A DNA stretch of 13,815 nucleotides from an uncultured Lysobacteraceae bacterium (GCA_946482585.1 CAMLSI010000085.1:1-13815), one strand, 5' to 3'. Shown: positions 1 through 7,820, numbered from the stretch's first letter. A program made the numbers and translations. Notes: generated from the sequence alone by a model not told the origin.

Positions 1-129
1 GGCAAACAGCGTCCGGCGCCGACGTTCTATTGGCAGCGCCACCGCGACGGCCGCACCTTCGGCACCGAGTACGGCCCGACGGCGCCGTGCCATTGCCCGA
101 AGTCGGGGGTCGCGCATACGCACGATTGA
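1..129 (+). CDS. C-terminal 42 residues of an unidentified protein (5' end outside window)
   Basis: Frame 1 is open from the left edge to a TGA at 127-129. About 36 of its 42 codons end in G or C, which fits the coding bias of the other genes here. The tail ends in a Cys-His-Cys then His-x-His pattern (PCHCPKSGVAHTHD), which could bind a metal, but the family is not recognised. A textbook intrinsic terminator begins 16 bases after the stop, which is the best evidence that this is the true end of a gene. It converges on the dioxygenase gene. The function cannot be named from this fragment. Confidence 0.55.
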   Translation, partial: GKQRPAPTFYWQRHRDGRTFGTEYGPTAPCHCPKSGVAHTHD

Positions 130-145
130 GCAAGGTGGTTGATCG

Positions 146-178
146 ACCGCAACGTCGGTGTGCCGGCGTTGCGGTTTT
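146..178 (+). terminator. Rho-independent terminator of the left-edge gene
   Basis: ACCGCAACG (146-154) pairs perfectly with CGTTGCGGT (167-175). The stem continues inward through a T-G wobble and CGG/CCG to a TGTG tetraloop (159-162), giving a stem of about 13 bp. The right arm runs straight into TTTT (175-178). On the + strand this is a classic intrinsic terminator. On the - strand there is no T-run after the stem, so it should act mainly on transcription from the left-edge gene and not on the dioxygenase gene that faces it. Confidence 0.8.
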
Positions 179-240
179 CCAGCGCGCAGGTTGGGTCGAG
201 CCGCAGACGAAGCCCCACATCGAAGCTGCGTTTCACGCCA

Positions 241-1026
241 TCAGCGCGCCACGCCGAGCGCGAGCCGCCCGACGTAGCCGTCGGTCGGGTTGCCGTTCGT
301 CGCGATGAGCTGGCGCGCGAAGCCGTCGCCGAAGCTGCCGTCCTGGGCGTTCGTCGGCACCGACGTGTTCTGTCCGTTGGCGGCGTAGAGCGGCGATGCG
401 TAGACCGCCTGATTGACCGCGTCCGGAAACACGAGCTGCGTCGTCGCGGTGATGCTGCCGACCGAATCGAGATAGACCTGCAAATGCAGATGTGTGGTGC
501 GTCCCGGATACCAACCCGGGTAGATCGTCTCGAACACGGCCTCGCCGTTGCAGTCGGTGTACTGAAGCCCGCGCAGGAACGTCAGTCCGCGATTGTCGGT
601 GCCGTCGGGCATGGTATAGCCGGAATAGCCGCCGTCGAGATCGCACTGCCACAGGTAAATGCCTGCGTCGGGAATCGGCGCGCAGTTCGCATTGATGTCC
701 ACGAGCTTGAAACGCAGCAGCAGGCGCACGCCGGCGCGGCCTTCGGTGATGTGGCGCCGCGTGTAGACCGGATTCGAGAGCACGCCATACAGCGGATACG
801 GACCGACGATTTCCTGCGGTATCAGCGCACAGTTGCTCAACGGCGCTTCGAAGCCGTCGGACAGTATCGACGGGTCGACGCAGCCGACGCCGGCGCCGGC
901 CTCCTGTGCCGGCGAGCGCTGCGGCCAGCCGAACAGGACCGCTGCCGAAAAGCCGCCCGCAACGCCGAGGAACGTGCGGCGGTCGCGTGACGCGCAAGCG
1001 TACAAGTGTGGAATATTCTTCTTCAT
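241..1026 (-). CDS. Tat-exported intradiol ring-cleavage dioxygenase
   Basis: Predicted 261-residue non-haem Fe(III) enzyme of the intradiol family, which opens catechol-type rings between the two hydroxyl-bearing carbons using O2. The true substrate is unknown. The N-terminus has a twin-arginine motif (DRRTFLG, residues 15-21) and a hydrophobic stretch to about residue 33, then PAQ, so folded export by Tat is likely. The family core is clear: GPYPLYG (75-81), DLDGGYSGY (129-137) and YPGWYPGRTTHLHLQVY (169-185). By family pattern the iron ligands are Tyr134, Tyr173, His179 and His181, all present. The ATG at 1026 was chosen because GGGGAG lies 6 bases upstream and the Tat signal begins directly after it; the frame stays open further upstream but without signal-like sequence. 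No aromatic-degradation genes are adjacent. A Cys-rich spacer with a DGFE motif (57-60) sits between the signal and the domain. A role in extracytoplasmic handling of phenolics or lignin-like aromatics is inference. Confidence 0.88.
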   Translation of the reverse strand: MKKNIPHLYACASRDRRTFLGVAGGFSAAVLFGWPQRSPAQEAGAGVGCVDPSILSDGFEAPLSNCALIPQEIVGPYPLYGVLSNPVYTRRHITEGRAGVRLLLRFKLVDINANCAPIPDAGIYLWQCDLDGGYSGYTMPDGTDNRGLTFLRGLQYTDCNGEAVFETIYPGWYPGRTTHLHLQVYLDSVGSITATTQLVFPDAVNQAVYASPLYAANGQNTSVPTNAQDGSFGDGFARQLIATNGNPTDGYVGRLALGVAR

Positions 1027-1032
1027 CGCAGA

Positions 1033-1038
1033 CTCCCC
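1033..1038 (-). promoter_or_regulatory. Ribosome binding site fixing the dioxygenase start
   Basis: On the - strand this reads GGGGAG, 6 bases before the ATG at 1026. It picks the Tat-signal start over in-frame starts further upstream, such as the one at 1359, which lies inside the neighbouring gene. Confidence 0.7.
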
Positions 1039-1262
1039 GGGGCAAGTCATGACGGATCTGAGATTGCTGCCGTACTGCGGCTCGGCTCGGCGCGACCGCC
1101 CGTTTTCGACCCATCGTCGCCTCGGCGGATGTCGGCTGCGATTCGTGAAAACGCTCGCGCGACGCCGATTGGAACGCGGATCGATGCGACCTCGCCGCGC
1201 AGCCGCCGTTAAGAGTTCGTAACGCCTCGCGTACGTCCCGGAAGTTTCTTTGTGCAAATGTT

Positions 1263-1277
1263 GCGGGCCGCGCCCGC
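1263..1277 (-). terminator. Possible weak terminator hairpin after the M50-SUKH gene
   Basis: GCGGGC (1263-1268) and GCCCGC (1272-1277) form a perfect 6-bp stem with a 3-base loop. It lies 18 bases beyond the stop of the M50 gene in the direction of its transcription. The bases that follow on the - strand (AACATTTGC) include only a short T-run, so termination would be weak. In such GC-rich DNA the hairpin could be chance. The remaining bases between this gene and the dioxygenase (1027-1294) must hold the dioxygenase promoter, but no convincing -35/-10 pair was found. Confidence 0.3.
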
Positions 1278-1294
1278 CGGCACCCTGCGCGCCG

Positions 1295-4081
1295 CTACCC
1301 GCCCCACGACTGCCGAGCCGCGCGCGCTTCGGCGACTTCCGCTCGCAGCAACTCGACATGGGTCGTCCAGTTTCGGTTGTGACGGAAATCGACGTAGCGT
1401 CGTTCGCCCGGCGCCTGCGGACACCAGAGCAGGCTCACGTACCGCAGGCTGCCGCGAGCGGCTTCGTCGCCGCCGGCACTGTCGATGGAGTGACCGCCGA
1501 TCGCGATGCAGCCGGCGATCGACGCGATATCGGCATCCGGGAACACGGCGCCATGCTGCGCGCGCAACCCGGCCTTGGCGTCGGCATGCAGCATGGACAC
1601 GGACTGCCAGCGCGACAATGGCAACAGGGCCAGCGTGGAGATGCCGTCATGCCGACGGTAGAGCTCGGCGAGGTCGTCAGGCAGCGGCGCGCCGAAGCGC
1701 GCGGCGATGCCCGCGATGTCCGCTTCATCCGCAGGGCCTCGCCAGGCGAGTTCCGGCGAGATCAGGCGCAGCCAGAACGACGGCGGCTCGAACTCGCCGA
1801 GCAATTGCGACGTCGACCTGCCCGCGAGCGCGGCGATTTCGCGTTCGCGGATTTCGTTCATGCGTCGCATCGAGGCCGAAGCGCTGGCTGCATCGATCCA
1901 GCGTGATCGCAGCCATGCCTCGACGCCGGCCGCAGCCGCGTTGTCGCCGTCGCCGTCGATGCGGTAGAGACGCAGGCCCGCCTCCGCCGGCGGCTCCGCG
2001 ACGTCATAGAGCAGGATGCCTTCATCGCCGCGCCCCAGCAGCAGGAACTGCTTGAGCTGATCCGGTGCCAATTTCACGCCGTCGTCCGGCGGCGGCGCCG
2101 TCGCCGCAACGGAATCGCGAAAGAACGCGATCTGGCCTTCGTAGACGTGACTCGCAAGGTCGATATCGGCGACATCGGCGACTCGCTGCAGTTCGGCGAT
2201 CGGCCGCAATCTCAGCGAGGCGACACCGTCGACAGCGCGATAGAACGCGTTCAGATCGTCGGGCAGCGCGATGCCGAGCCGCGCCTGCGTCGCGGCGATC
2301 GCCGCTTCGTCGGCGGGCGCCGCGACAGCCGGTGCCGGCGCATTGCCGAACGCGGCTTCGCTCTCGGCGATGCCGCGCACGAGTTCGACCGGGCCGAGCT
2401 TCGCGGCATCGCCGGCGAGCCGGATGCGCTCCTGCTGATACCGCTCGACGGACGCATCGACGTCGACGCTGATGCGCGCCGCCACGAGCCAACCGCCCAC
2501 GAAAACGGCACCTGCCACCAGCGGCCCCGCCAGCAGGACGGCATAGGTTCCGCCGACGCACACGCGTTGCCACCGGCGCATCGGGCGTACGTCGATGCTG
2601 CGCATCGCCTCGGCACCGAGCGCGAGCCGCGTGGGCGCCTGCGCCGTGACGCCGACGACGCGATCGAACACTTCGAACACGCGGCGCTGACGCAGCATCG
2701 CCGGCTGCGAAGCCTGCATCTGCGGATCGCCGCGCAGCACGCGCTGCACGGCGCCGAGCTGCCAGCGCGTACGCACGAGCGACAGTTGCAGCAGCGCGAT
2801 GAGCACGAGCAGCGTGAAGCCGAACCAGTACGCGATCAGCGCGCCGACGATCGAGGCGACCGCAATGAACACCGCGCTGAGGCGCGCCGAACCGACCGGC
2901 AGCAGTTCCTGCACGACGTGCGCGCCGTCGAGCGGAGGCACCGGCAGCACATTCAGATAGTTGACGAACAGGAATACGAGCGCGGCCTGGAACGCCAGAC
3001 TGTCGAAATCCATTCCGCCCGACAGCGATGCGGCGAGCAAGGCCCAGCCGATGACGATGCCGGGCAGTGGCCCCATGAGACTCATCCACGCGCGCCGCGC
3101 CGCGTCGGGCCTGGCCTCGTGACCTATCGTCACGCCGCCGACCAGCGGCAATGCGAGCATCTGCACGTTGCGATAGCCCGACAGCCGCATCGCGAGATAG
3201 TGGCCGAACTCATGGATCGCGACGACGACGAACAGGATCGCCGCGAAGCGCACACCCCAGAACCAGCCGCCGATCGCGAGGAACAGCGCGACGCTGAACG
3301 CGAACAGTCCCGCCTGGACGCGGCGCGGCACCGGACGCAGGGTTTCCCGCTGCGCGACCTGCGCGAGCCAGGCCAGCCGCGCCGGCGGAACCGGCTCCTT
3401 CGACACCGGCGGCCTGGGCTGCCGCCACATCGCGCGATACATGCGCCACGCGAAACCGAGCGTCGGCCGCAGCAGCCCTTTCGAGTCGCGGTACACCTCG
3501 CGACGCTCGACGAGCGACGCGAGTCGCTGTTCGTGCAACGACGCCGCATACCAGTCCACCGCCGCGTCGTCGGTTCCGGTCCGATCGGTCTCGCCGTGCC
3601 GCGCGCAGAACGCGCGATGCTGCTGCCATTGCGCCGCGAGATCGGCGCCGCCGACGGTCTGCGCGAGCACCTGTTCGTTCGCCGTGATTTCGGCGTAGCA
3701 GTCGAAGGTTTCGCTGAGGCAGTGGCGTCCGTCGGCGAGGCGTCGCGCGAACACGCCGAGGAGCCGATTCGCGAACGTCGGCGCCGGCAGCGCGAACAGC
3801 CAGAGCACGTCGCCCTGCTCGCGCTGGCGCCAGGCGGCGACCGGCTGCGCGATCACGCTGCCGTCGGGGCTGTCGAGCAGATACCAGAGCGGTTCGTCGA
3901 AACCGAGAGCGCGCAGTTCGGTCTCGGCCTGCGCGTGCAGATCGGCGAACGCCTCGGGCAGACGCGGCACGGCGATGCGGCGCATGCGCTGCGGCCCGAA
4001 CACGAACGACAGCAGCGCGCGCACGCGCTGGAGCTGCAGCAGCAGGAATACGGCGAAAGCCAGCGCGACGAGATCGATCAT
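1295..4081 (-). CDS. M50 site-2-protease-like membrane protein fused to two SMI1/KNR4 (SUKH)-like domains
   Basis: Predicted 928-residue integral membrane protein. After an N-terminal membrane anchor (about 1-18) comes a soluble stretch to about 255, then a hydrophobic core. That core carries the zinc-protease motif HEFGH (290-294) in a membrane helix and the second M50 signature NVLPVPPLDG (377-386), whose Asp385 is the third zinc ligand by family pattern. Further membrane segments lie near 333-352, 363-382, 402-433 and 510-535. These motifs define site-2 proteases, which cut substrates within the membrane. The C-terminal third holds two related globular units, about 590-725 and 783-915. Each opens with the SMI1/KNR4 (SUKH) hallmark: LGIALPDDLNAFYRAVDG (602-619) and FGAPLPDDLAELYRRHDG (796-813). 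Site-2 proteases are commonly 350-500 residues, so this one is greatly extended. The ATG at 4081 has no strong Shine-Dalgarno sequence. It is divergent from the RebB-type gene. Substrate and role are unknown; the SUKH domains probably recruit a partner or substrate. Confidence 0.85.
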   Translation of the reverse strand: MIDLVALAFAVFLLLQLQRVRALLSFVFGPQRMRRIAVPRLPEAFADLHAQAETELRALGFDEPLWYLLDSPDGSVIAQPVAAWRQREQGDVLWLFALPAPTFANRLLGVFARRLADGRHCLSETFDCYAEITANEQVLAQTVGGADLAAQWQQHRAFCARHGETDRTGTDDAAVDWYAASLHEQRLASLVERREVYRDSKGLLRPTLGFAWRMYRAMWRQPRPPVSKEPVPPARLAWLAQVAQRETLRPVPRRVQAGLFAFSVALFLAIGGWFWGVRFAAILFVVVAIHEFGHYLAMRLSGYRNVQMLALPLVGGVTIGHEARPDAARRAWMSLMGPLPGIVIGWALLAASLSGGMDFDSLAFQAALVFLFVNYLNVLPVPPLDGAHVVQELLPVGSARLSAVFIAVASIVGALIAYWFGFTLLVLIALLQLSLVRTRWQLGAVQRVLRGDPQMQASQPAMLRQRRVFEVFDRVVGVTAQAPTRLALGAEAMRSIDVRPMRRWQRVCVGGTYAVLLAGPLVAGAVFVGGWLVAARISVDVDASVERYQQERIRLAGDAAKLGPVELVRGIAESEAAFGNAPAPAVAAPADEAAIAATQARLGIALPDDLNAFYRAVDGVASLRLRPIAELQRVADVADIDLASHVYEGQIAFFRDSVAATAPPPDDGVKLAPDQLKQFLLLGRGDEGILLYDVAEPPAEAGLRLYRIDGDGDNAAAAGVEAWLRSRWIDAASASASMRRMNEIREREIAALAGRSTSQLLGEFEPPSFWLRLISPELAWRGPADEADIAGIAARFGAPLPDDLAELYRRHDGISTLALLPLSRWQSVSMLHADAKAGLRAQHGAVFPDADIASIAGCIAIGGHSIDSAGGDEAARGSLRYVSLLWCPQAPGERRYVDFRHNRNWTTHVELLRAEVAEARAARQSWGG

Positions 4082-4181
4082 GACGGCGGGAACGGCGAGG
4101 GACGCCGATTGTCGCCGCTGCGGCGCCGCGGCGCACGTCCGCCTCGCGCGGACGCGATAGGAACCGGCGCCGCGCCGCGCT

Positions 4182-4194
4182 ACGCGTCACGCGT
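4182..4194. repeat. ACGCGT-c-ACGCGT repeat in the divergent intergenic region
   Basis: Two copies of the palindromic hexamer ACGCGT, one base apart, lie 65 bases before the RebB-type start and 100 bases before the M50-SUKH start. Because each half is itself a palindrome, the 13-base element reads almost the same on both strands, as expected of a dimeric repressor or activator site. In DNA this GC-rich such hexamers can occur by chance. The rest of the 178-base gap (4082-4259) shows no clear -35/-10 pair. Confidence 0.25.
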
Positions 4195-4247
4195 TCTGTC
4201 GCAGAATCCACATCGCCGCACGCCGCCACCCTGCCCCAGCCATGAAC

Positions 4248-4251
4248 GGAG
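4248..4251 (+). promoter_or_regulatory. Ribosome binding site choosing the RebB-type start
   Basis: GGAG lies 8 bases before the ATG at 4260. The in-frame ATG at 4242 has no Shine-Dalgarno sequence before it, and using it would add six residues unlike the family's usual N-terminus. Confidence 0.6.
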
Positions 4252-4259
4252 TTACTGCC

Positions 4260-4892
4260 ATGCCCGACACCGTGAATCCCCAGATCACCGACGCGATCGT
4301 GACCGCGTTCCCGACCGCGATCAACTCGCAGATCACCGACGCCGTCACGCAGGCCAACGTGAAAGTGCTCGCCGAGGCACCGGCCGTCGCCCTGGGCTCG
4401 ATCTACCAGTCCCTCGCACAGTCGGCCGGCATCCTGTTCGAAAACGCGGTCTCGCAGCAGCAGCAACAGAACATCGCGGCTCAGGCAGCAACGGTACAGG
4501 GCGTGATGCTGATCTATTCCGCCGACACGGCCGCAGACGCCGCAGCGTCGAGGAAGCTGCTGCACACCGAAGCCATCGACGCTGCGGCGGTGCAGGCGCC
4601 ACACGACGCCGCGCGCAAGGCGATGGCGCAGGTCAGCAGCCAGATCACCGATGCCGTGAAATTCACGAACGCGACGACCTTGGCGCACAGCGGCGACGTG
4701 GCCTACGGCATCCGCACTGCCTGCGATGCGCTCGCCGCATCGATCGAACGCATGAATCACGCGAGCCAGCAGAACCTGCTGCAGACGATCAAGCTCGCCG
4801 CCCGCGCCGCCTGCCTCGCCGCGATGGTGCGCGATCCGGACAAGACCCCGGCCTATCAGGACGTGCTCGCCGCGATCGACGCGCTGGATTGA
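4260..4892 (+). CDS. RebB-family (R-body) protein with a duplicated, degenerate second half
   Basis: Predicted 210-residue soluble protein. Residues about 19-92 match the RebB family closely by eye: NSQITDAVTQANVKVLAEAP (22-41), ALGSIYQSLAQS, a Gln run at 66-70, then AQAATVQGVMLIYSADTA (74-91). RebB proteins are building blocks of refractile bodies (R-bodies), coiled protein ribbons that unroll, best known from Caedibacter. A shorter QITDA copy precedes the domain (8-12). A second RebB-like unit follows at about 124-195, starting SSQITDAVKFTNA and again rich in Ala and Gln but poorly matched later. Typical RebB proteins are shorter and have one such unit. No membrane or signal segment is seen. 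R-body loci usually hold several small reb genes side by side; here the gene stands alone between M50-SUKH (divergent) and ppc (convergent). Family assignment is firm; whether it polymerises is unknown. Confidence 0.85.
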   Translation: MPDTVNPQITDAIVTAFPTAINSQITDAVTQANVKVLAEAPAVALGSIYQSLAQSAGILFENAVSQQQQQNIAAQAATVQGVMLIYSADTAADAAASRKLLHTEAIDAAAVQAPHDAARKAMAQVSSQITDAVKFTNATTLAHSGDVAYGIRTACDALAASIERMNHASQQNLLQTIKLAARAACLAAMVRDPDKTPAYQDVLAAIDALD

Positions 4893-4897
4893 GCGGA

Positions 4898-4910
4898 GGG
4901 ACCCAGTCCC
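4898..4910. terminator. Short hairpin between the convergent RebB-type and ppc genes
   Basis: GGGAC (4898-4902) pairs with GTCCC (4906-4910) around a 3-base loop, filling the 19-base gap between the two stop codons. It could serve both genes as a transcription end, but the stem is short and neither side has a T-run, so it is only a candidate. Confidence 0.3.
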
Positions 4911-4911
4911 C

Positions 4912-7638
4912 TCACCCCGTGTTCTGCACGCCGGCCGCAATCCCGTTGACGGTCGCCGCGAGCGCGAGGAACAGCTCGCCTTCGGGCCTGCTCTGCGCGC
5001 GCCAGCGCGCGAGCAGGTCGACCTGCAGCAGACTGATCGGGTCGACGTAGGGATTGCGCAGCCGGATCGACTGACGCAACCGGCGATCGCCGGCGAGCAG
5101 ATGATCGGCCTGTTTGAGTTCGAGCACGGCCGCGAGCGTCAGGCCGAACTCCGCGGCGATCACCGGGTGGAATTCCGCATGCAGCGGACCGGCGAGCTGC
5201 GAATAGCGCGCGAAGATGTCCATGTCGCTTTTCGCGAGCATCATTTCGACGTCGTCGATCAAGGTCGCGAAGAACGGCCAGTCGCGCGCCATCTCGCGCA
5301 TCGGCTCTATGCCGTAGCGCGCGATGCCGTCGGCGAGCGCCGTACCGATGCCGTACCAGCCGGTCAGCCCGGCGCGGTTCTGCGACCAGGCGAAGACCCA
5401 CGGAATCGCGCGCAGGCTGGCCACGCCGCCGGCGCCGCCGCGTCGCGGCGGTCGCGAACCCATGCGCAGACGTTCGATCACGTCGATCGGCGTGGCCGCG
5501 CGGAAATAGTCCGGAAACCGTTCCGCATCGTGCACGAGCGCGCGGTAATGCCGGCGCGACACTTCGGCCATGTGACCGACCCATTCGCGCCACTGCGCCT
5601 CGCGCGGTTCGGCCGGGCGCGGCCGCAGGCTCGCGCGCAGCACCGCGCCGGTGGTCTGCTCGAGATTGCGCAACGCCAGCGCGCGGATGCCGTACTTGCG
5701 ATGGATGACTTCGCCCTGTTCGGTCAGGCGCAGATAGCCGTCGACCGAACCGCGCGGCGCCGCGATCACGGCGCGCTCGGTCTTGCCGCCGCCGCGGCTG
5801 ATCGAACCGCCGCGGCCGTGGAAGAACGCGATGCGCACGCCGCTGCGCTGCGCGAGTTCGGTCAGCAGCACCTGGGTGCGCTGCAGCGCCCAGCGCGAGG
5901 CGAACAGGCCGCCGTCCTTCGCGCTGTCGGAATAGCCGAGCATGACCATCTGCCGGTTGCCGCGCGCGGCGAGGTGTTCGCGATACAGCGGATCGGCGAA
6001 CAGCTGCTCGAGCACGTCCTGCGCGGCGCGCAGGTCGGCGATGGTCTCAAACAGCGGCGCGACGTCGAGCGGCACGCGGCCGTCGTCGCCCGCGCAGCCT
6101 GCGATCCGCGCGAGGGCGAGCACGGCGAGCACGTCGGCGGCACTGCGGCTCATGCTGATGATGTAGGGACCGATCGCGCCGTCGCCGTAGCGCACGCGCG
6201 CCTGCGCGACGGTGCGGAACACGGCGAGCGTGCCCGCCGCGGCTTCTGCCCCAGGGTCCGGGACACGCGGAGCAGCGATGAGCGACGCGAGCCGCTCGCG
6301 CCGCGCCGCCGCGTCGCGCTGCGGCCATTCCGCATCGGCGAGCAGCGCCGCAAATGCCTGGTCGTGCGCGCCGGACTCCTGGCGCAGGTCCAGGGTCGCG
6401 AGATGAAAGCCGAACGTGTCGACACGCTGCAGGAGCTGTCGCATCGCGAGCCAGCCCGCGTGTTCGCCGCGGTGCGCGCGCAGGCTCGCCGCGATCAGAT
6501 CGAGGTCGGCGCGGAACTCGGCCGCGTCCGCATAGCTTTCCTCGCGCTCGTTCGCGGTCGCCGCAAGGCGCGCGCTGATCAGGCTCAGCAAATGGCGGTA
6601 CGGCATGTCGGCGTAGCGCGCCTTGAGCTTCGCCGCGGCCCTGGGCAGCCGCGCACGATAGTCCTCGAGCCGCGCGAGCACGGCGGCGTCGACGGCGACG
6701 CGCGACGTCGACTGGCTCAGCAGGCGCTCGAGCTGCGCGATCTCGCGCCGATAGGCCGCGAGGATCTGCGCACGCTGCGCGACCAGCGCCGCGCGCACAG
6801 TGTCGGCGCCGACGTTCGGGTTGCCGTCCATGTCGCCGCCGACCCAGGTGCCGAAACGCAGCAGCGCCGGCAGCGGCGGAACCGGGCCGAGCTCGCCGAG
6901 CACGTCGTCGAACACTTCGTAGAACACCGGCAGCATCGGATACAGCACGTCGGCGAGGAAATAGCTGACGTGGTCCATCTCGTCCTGCACCGTCGGCCGT
7001 TCGTTCGCCGCGTCGGCCGTCTGCCAGCCGGCGCTGAGCGCCAGACGCATGCGCTCCTGGTCGGCGCGGCGTTCGGCCGGCGTGCGCTGCCGGTCGATGT
7101 CGGCGATCAGGCATTTGACGAGCACCTGTTCCTTGTCGAGCAGCGAGCGCCGCACGGCTTCGGTCGGATGCGCCGTGAATACGGGTTCGATGCGCAGCCG
7201 CGCGATCAGCGCGTGGATCTCGGCCGGGTCGACACCGTCGCGCACCAGTCCGCGGATCACGTCGCGCAGGCTGCCGGGCTGCGGCGCCGCGCCGGCGCGT
7301 TCGTAGTCGCGCCGGCGCCGGATCCGATGCACGCGCTCGGCGATGTTGATGGCCTGGAAGTACGTCGCGAACGCGCGCGCGAGATCGGTCGCGACATCGG
7401 CCGGCGCCGCCAGCAGCGCGACCAGTTCGTCGATCGAGGTCTGCTGCTCGCGCCGGCGTATCGCCGCGGCGCGGACGCGTTCGACGAGCGCGAGGAAATC
7501 GCTGCCGAGCTGATCGGCGAGGATCTCCCCGACGAGCGCGCCGACCCGCTTGACGTCCTCGCGCAGCGCCTGGTCGGCGCGGGGGAATTCGACGTGACGC
7601 AGGCTGTCGGCGGACACGGTTTCGGAAATCGCACTCAT
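4912..7638 (-). CDS. ppc: Phosphoenolpyruvate carboxylase
   Basis: Cytosolic enzyme that adds bicarbonate to phosphoenolpyruvate to make oxaloacetate and phosphate, refilling the TCA cycle. Predicted length is 908 residues, close to the 880-920 of bacterial homologues. Motifs are intact along the whole length: FTAHPTEAVRR with the catalytic His (about 157), GTWVGGDMDGNPNV (about 263-276), LGYSDSAKDGG with its Lys (about 574), and FHGRGGSISRGGGKTERA with the catalytic His (about 607). The C-terminus ends in QNTG, the conserved tail that reaches the active site. The ATG at 7638 is preferred because GGTGAAG precedes it closely. A GTG three codons upstream (7647) is possible but lacks a ribosome site. 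Divergent from the sigma/kinase operon and convergent with the RebB-type gene, so it is probably transcribed alone. Nothing looks degenerate. Confidence 0.97.
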   Translation of the reverse strand: MSAISETVSADSLRHVEFPRADQALREDVKRVGALVGEILADQLGSDFLALVERVRAAAIRRREQQTSIDELVALLAAPADVATDLARAFATYFQAINIAERVHRIRRRRDYERAGAAPQPGSLRDVIRGLVRDGVDPAEIHALIARLRIEPVFTAHPTEAVRRSLLDKEQVLVKCLIADIDRQRTPAERRADQERMRLALSAGWQTADAANERPTVQDEMDHVSYFLADVLYPMLPVFYEVFDDVLGELGPVPPLPALLRFGTWVGGDMDGNPNVGADTVRAALVAQRAQILAAYRREIAQLERLLSQSTSRVAVDAAVLARLEDYRARLPRAAAKLKARYADMPYRHLLSLISARLAATANEREESYADAAEFRADLDLIAASLRAHRGEHAGWLAMRQLLQRVDTFGFHLATLDLRQESGAHDQAFAALLADAEWPQRDAAARRERLASLIAAPRVPDPGAEAAAGTLAVFRTVAQARVRYGDGAIGPYIISMSRSAADVLAVLALARIAGCAGDDGRVPLDVAPLFETIADLRAAQDVLEQLFADPLYREHLAARGNRQMVMLGYSDSAKDGGLFASRWALQRTQVLLTELAQRSGVRIAFFHGRGGSISRGGGKTERAVIAAPRGSVDGYLRLTEQGEVIHRKYGIRALALRNLEQTTGAVLRASLRPRPAEPREAQWREWVGHMAEVSRRHYRALVHDAERFPDYFRAATPIDVIERLRMGSRPPRRGGAGGVASLRAIPWVFAWSQNRAGLTGWYGIGTALADGIARYGIEPMREMARDWPFFATLIDDVEMMLAKSDMDIFARYSQLAGPLHAEFHPVIAAEFGLTLAAVLELKQADHLLAGDRRLRQSIRLRNPYVDPISLLQVDLLARWRAQSRPEGELFLALAATVNGIAAGVQNTG

Positions 7639-7820
7639 CGTCTTCACCGCGCCAGGACTGGCTGCAAGGAATAGCCCGCGGTGCCCGGCCGTGGCAAGCG
7701 CGCCGCCGCGACCCCGATAGGACGATTGGTTATGCGCGCCGCCGCCGCGACCGCGACCGCAGCGTCCGCTGGATCATTGCGCCTTTACCTGACCGCCGCA
7801 TCCTGCTTGACTGTCGCCCA

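Noticed and set aside
1027..1359. Upstream in-frame start for the dioxygenase
   Set aside because: It would overlap the end of the M50 gene and add over 100 low-complexity residues before a perfect Tat signal that has its own ribosome site.
4446..4470. CAG/CAA run in the RebB-type gene as a possible microsatellite
   Set aside because: It is short, mixed CAG/CAA, and encodes a Gln-rich stretch expected in RebB proteins; there is no sign of slippage.
2147..5050. Very long open frame on the + strand across the M50-SUKH gene and the RebB-type gene
   Set aside because: Its translation is Arg/Ala/His-rich with no domains and it lies antisense to a protein with clear M50 motifs. High third-position GC produces such shadow frames.
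5101..7674. Long + strand open frame opposite ppc
   Set aside because: Antisense shadow of a fully conserved PEP carboxylase; low-complexity Arg/Ala translation with no motif.
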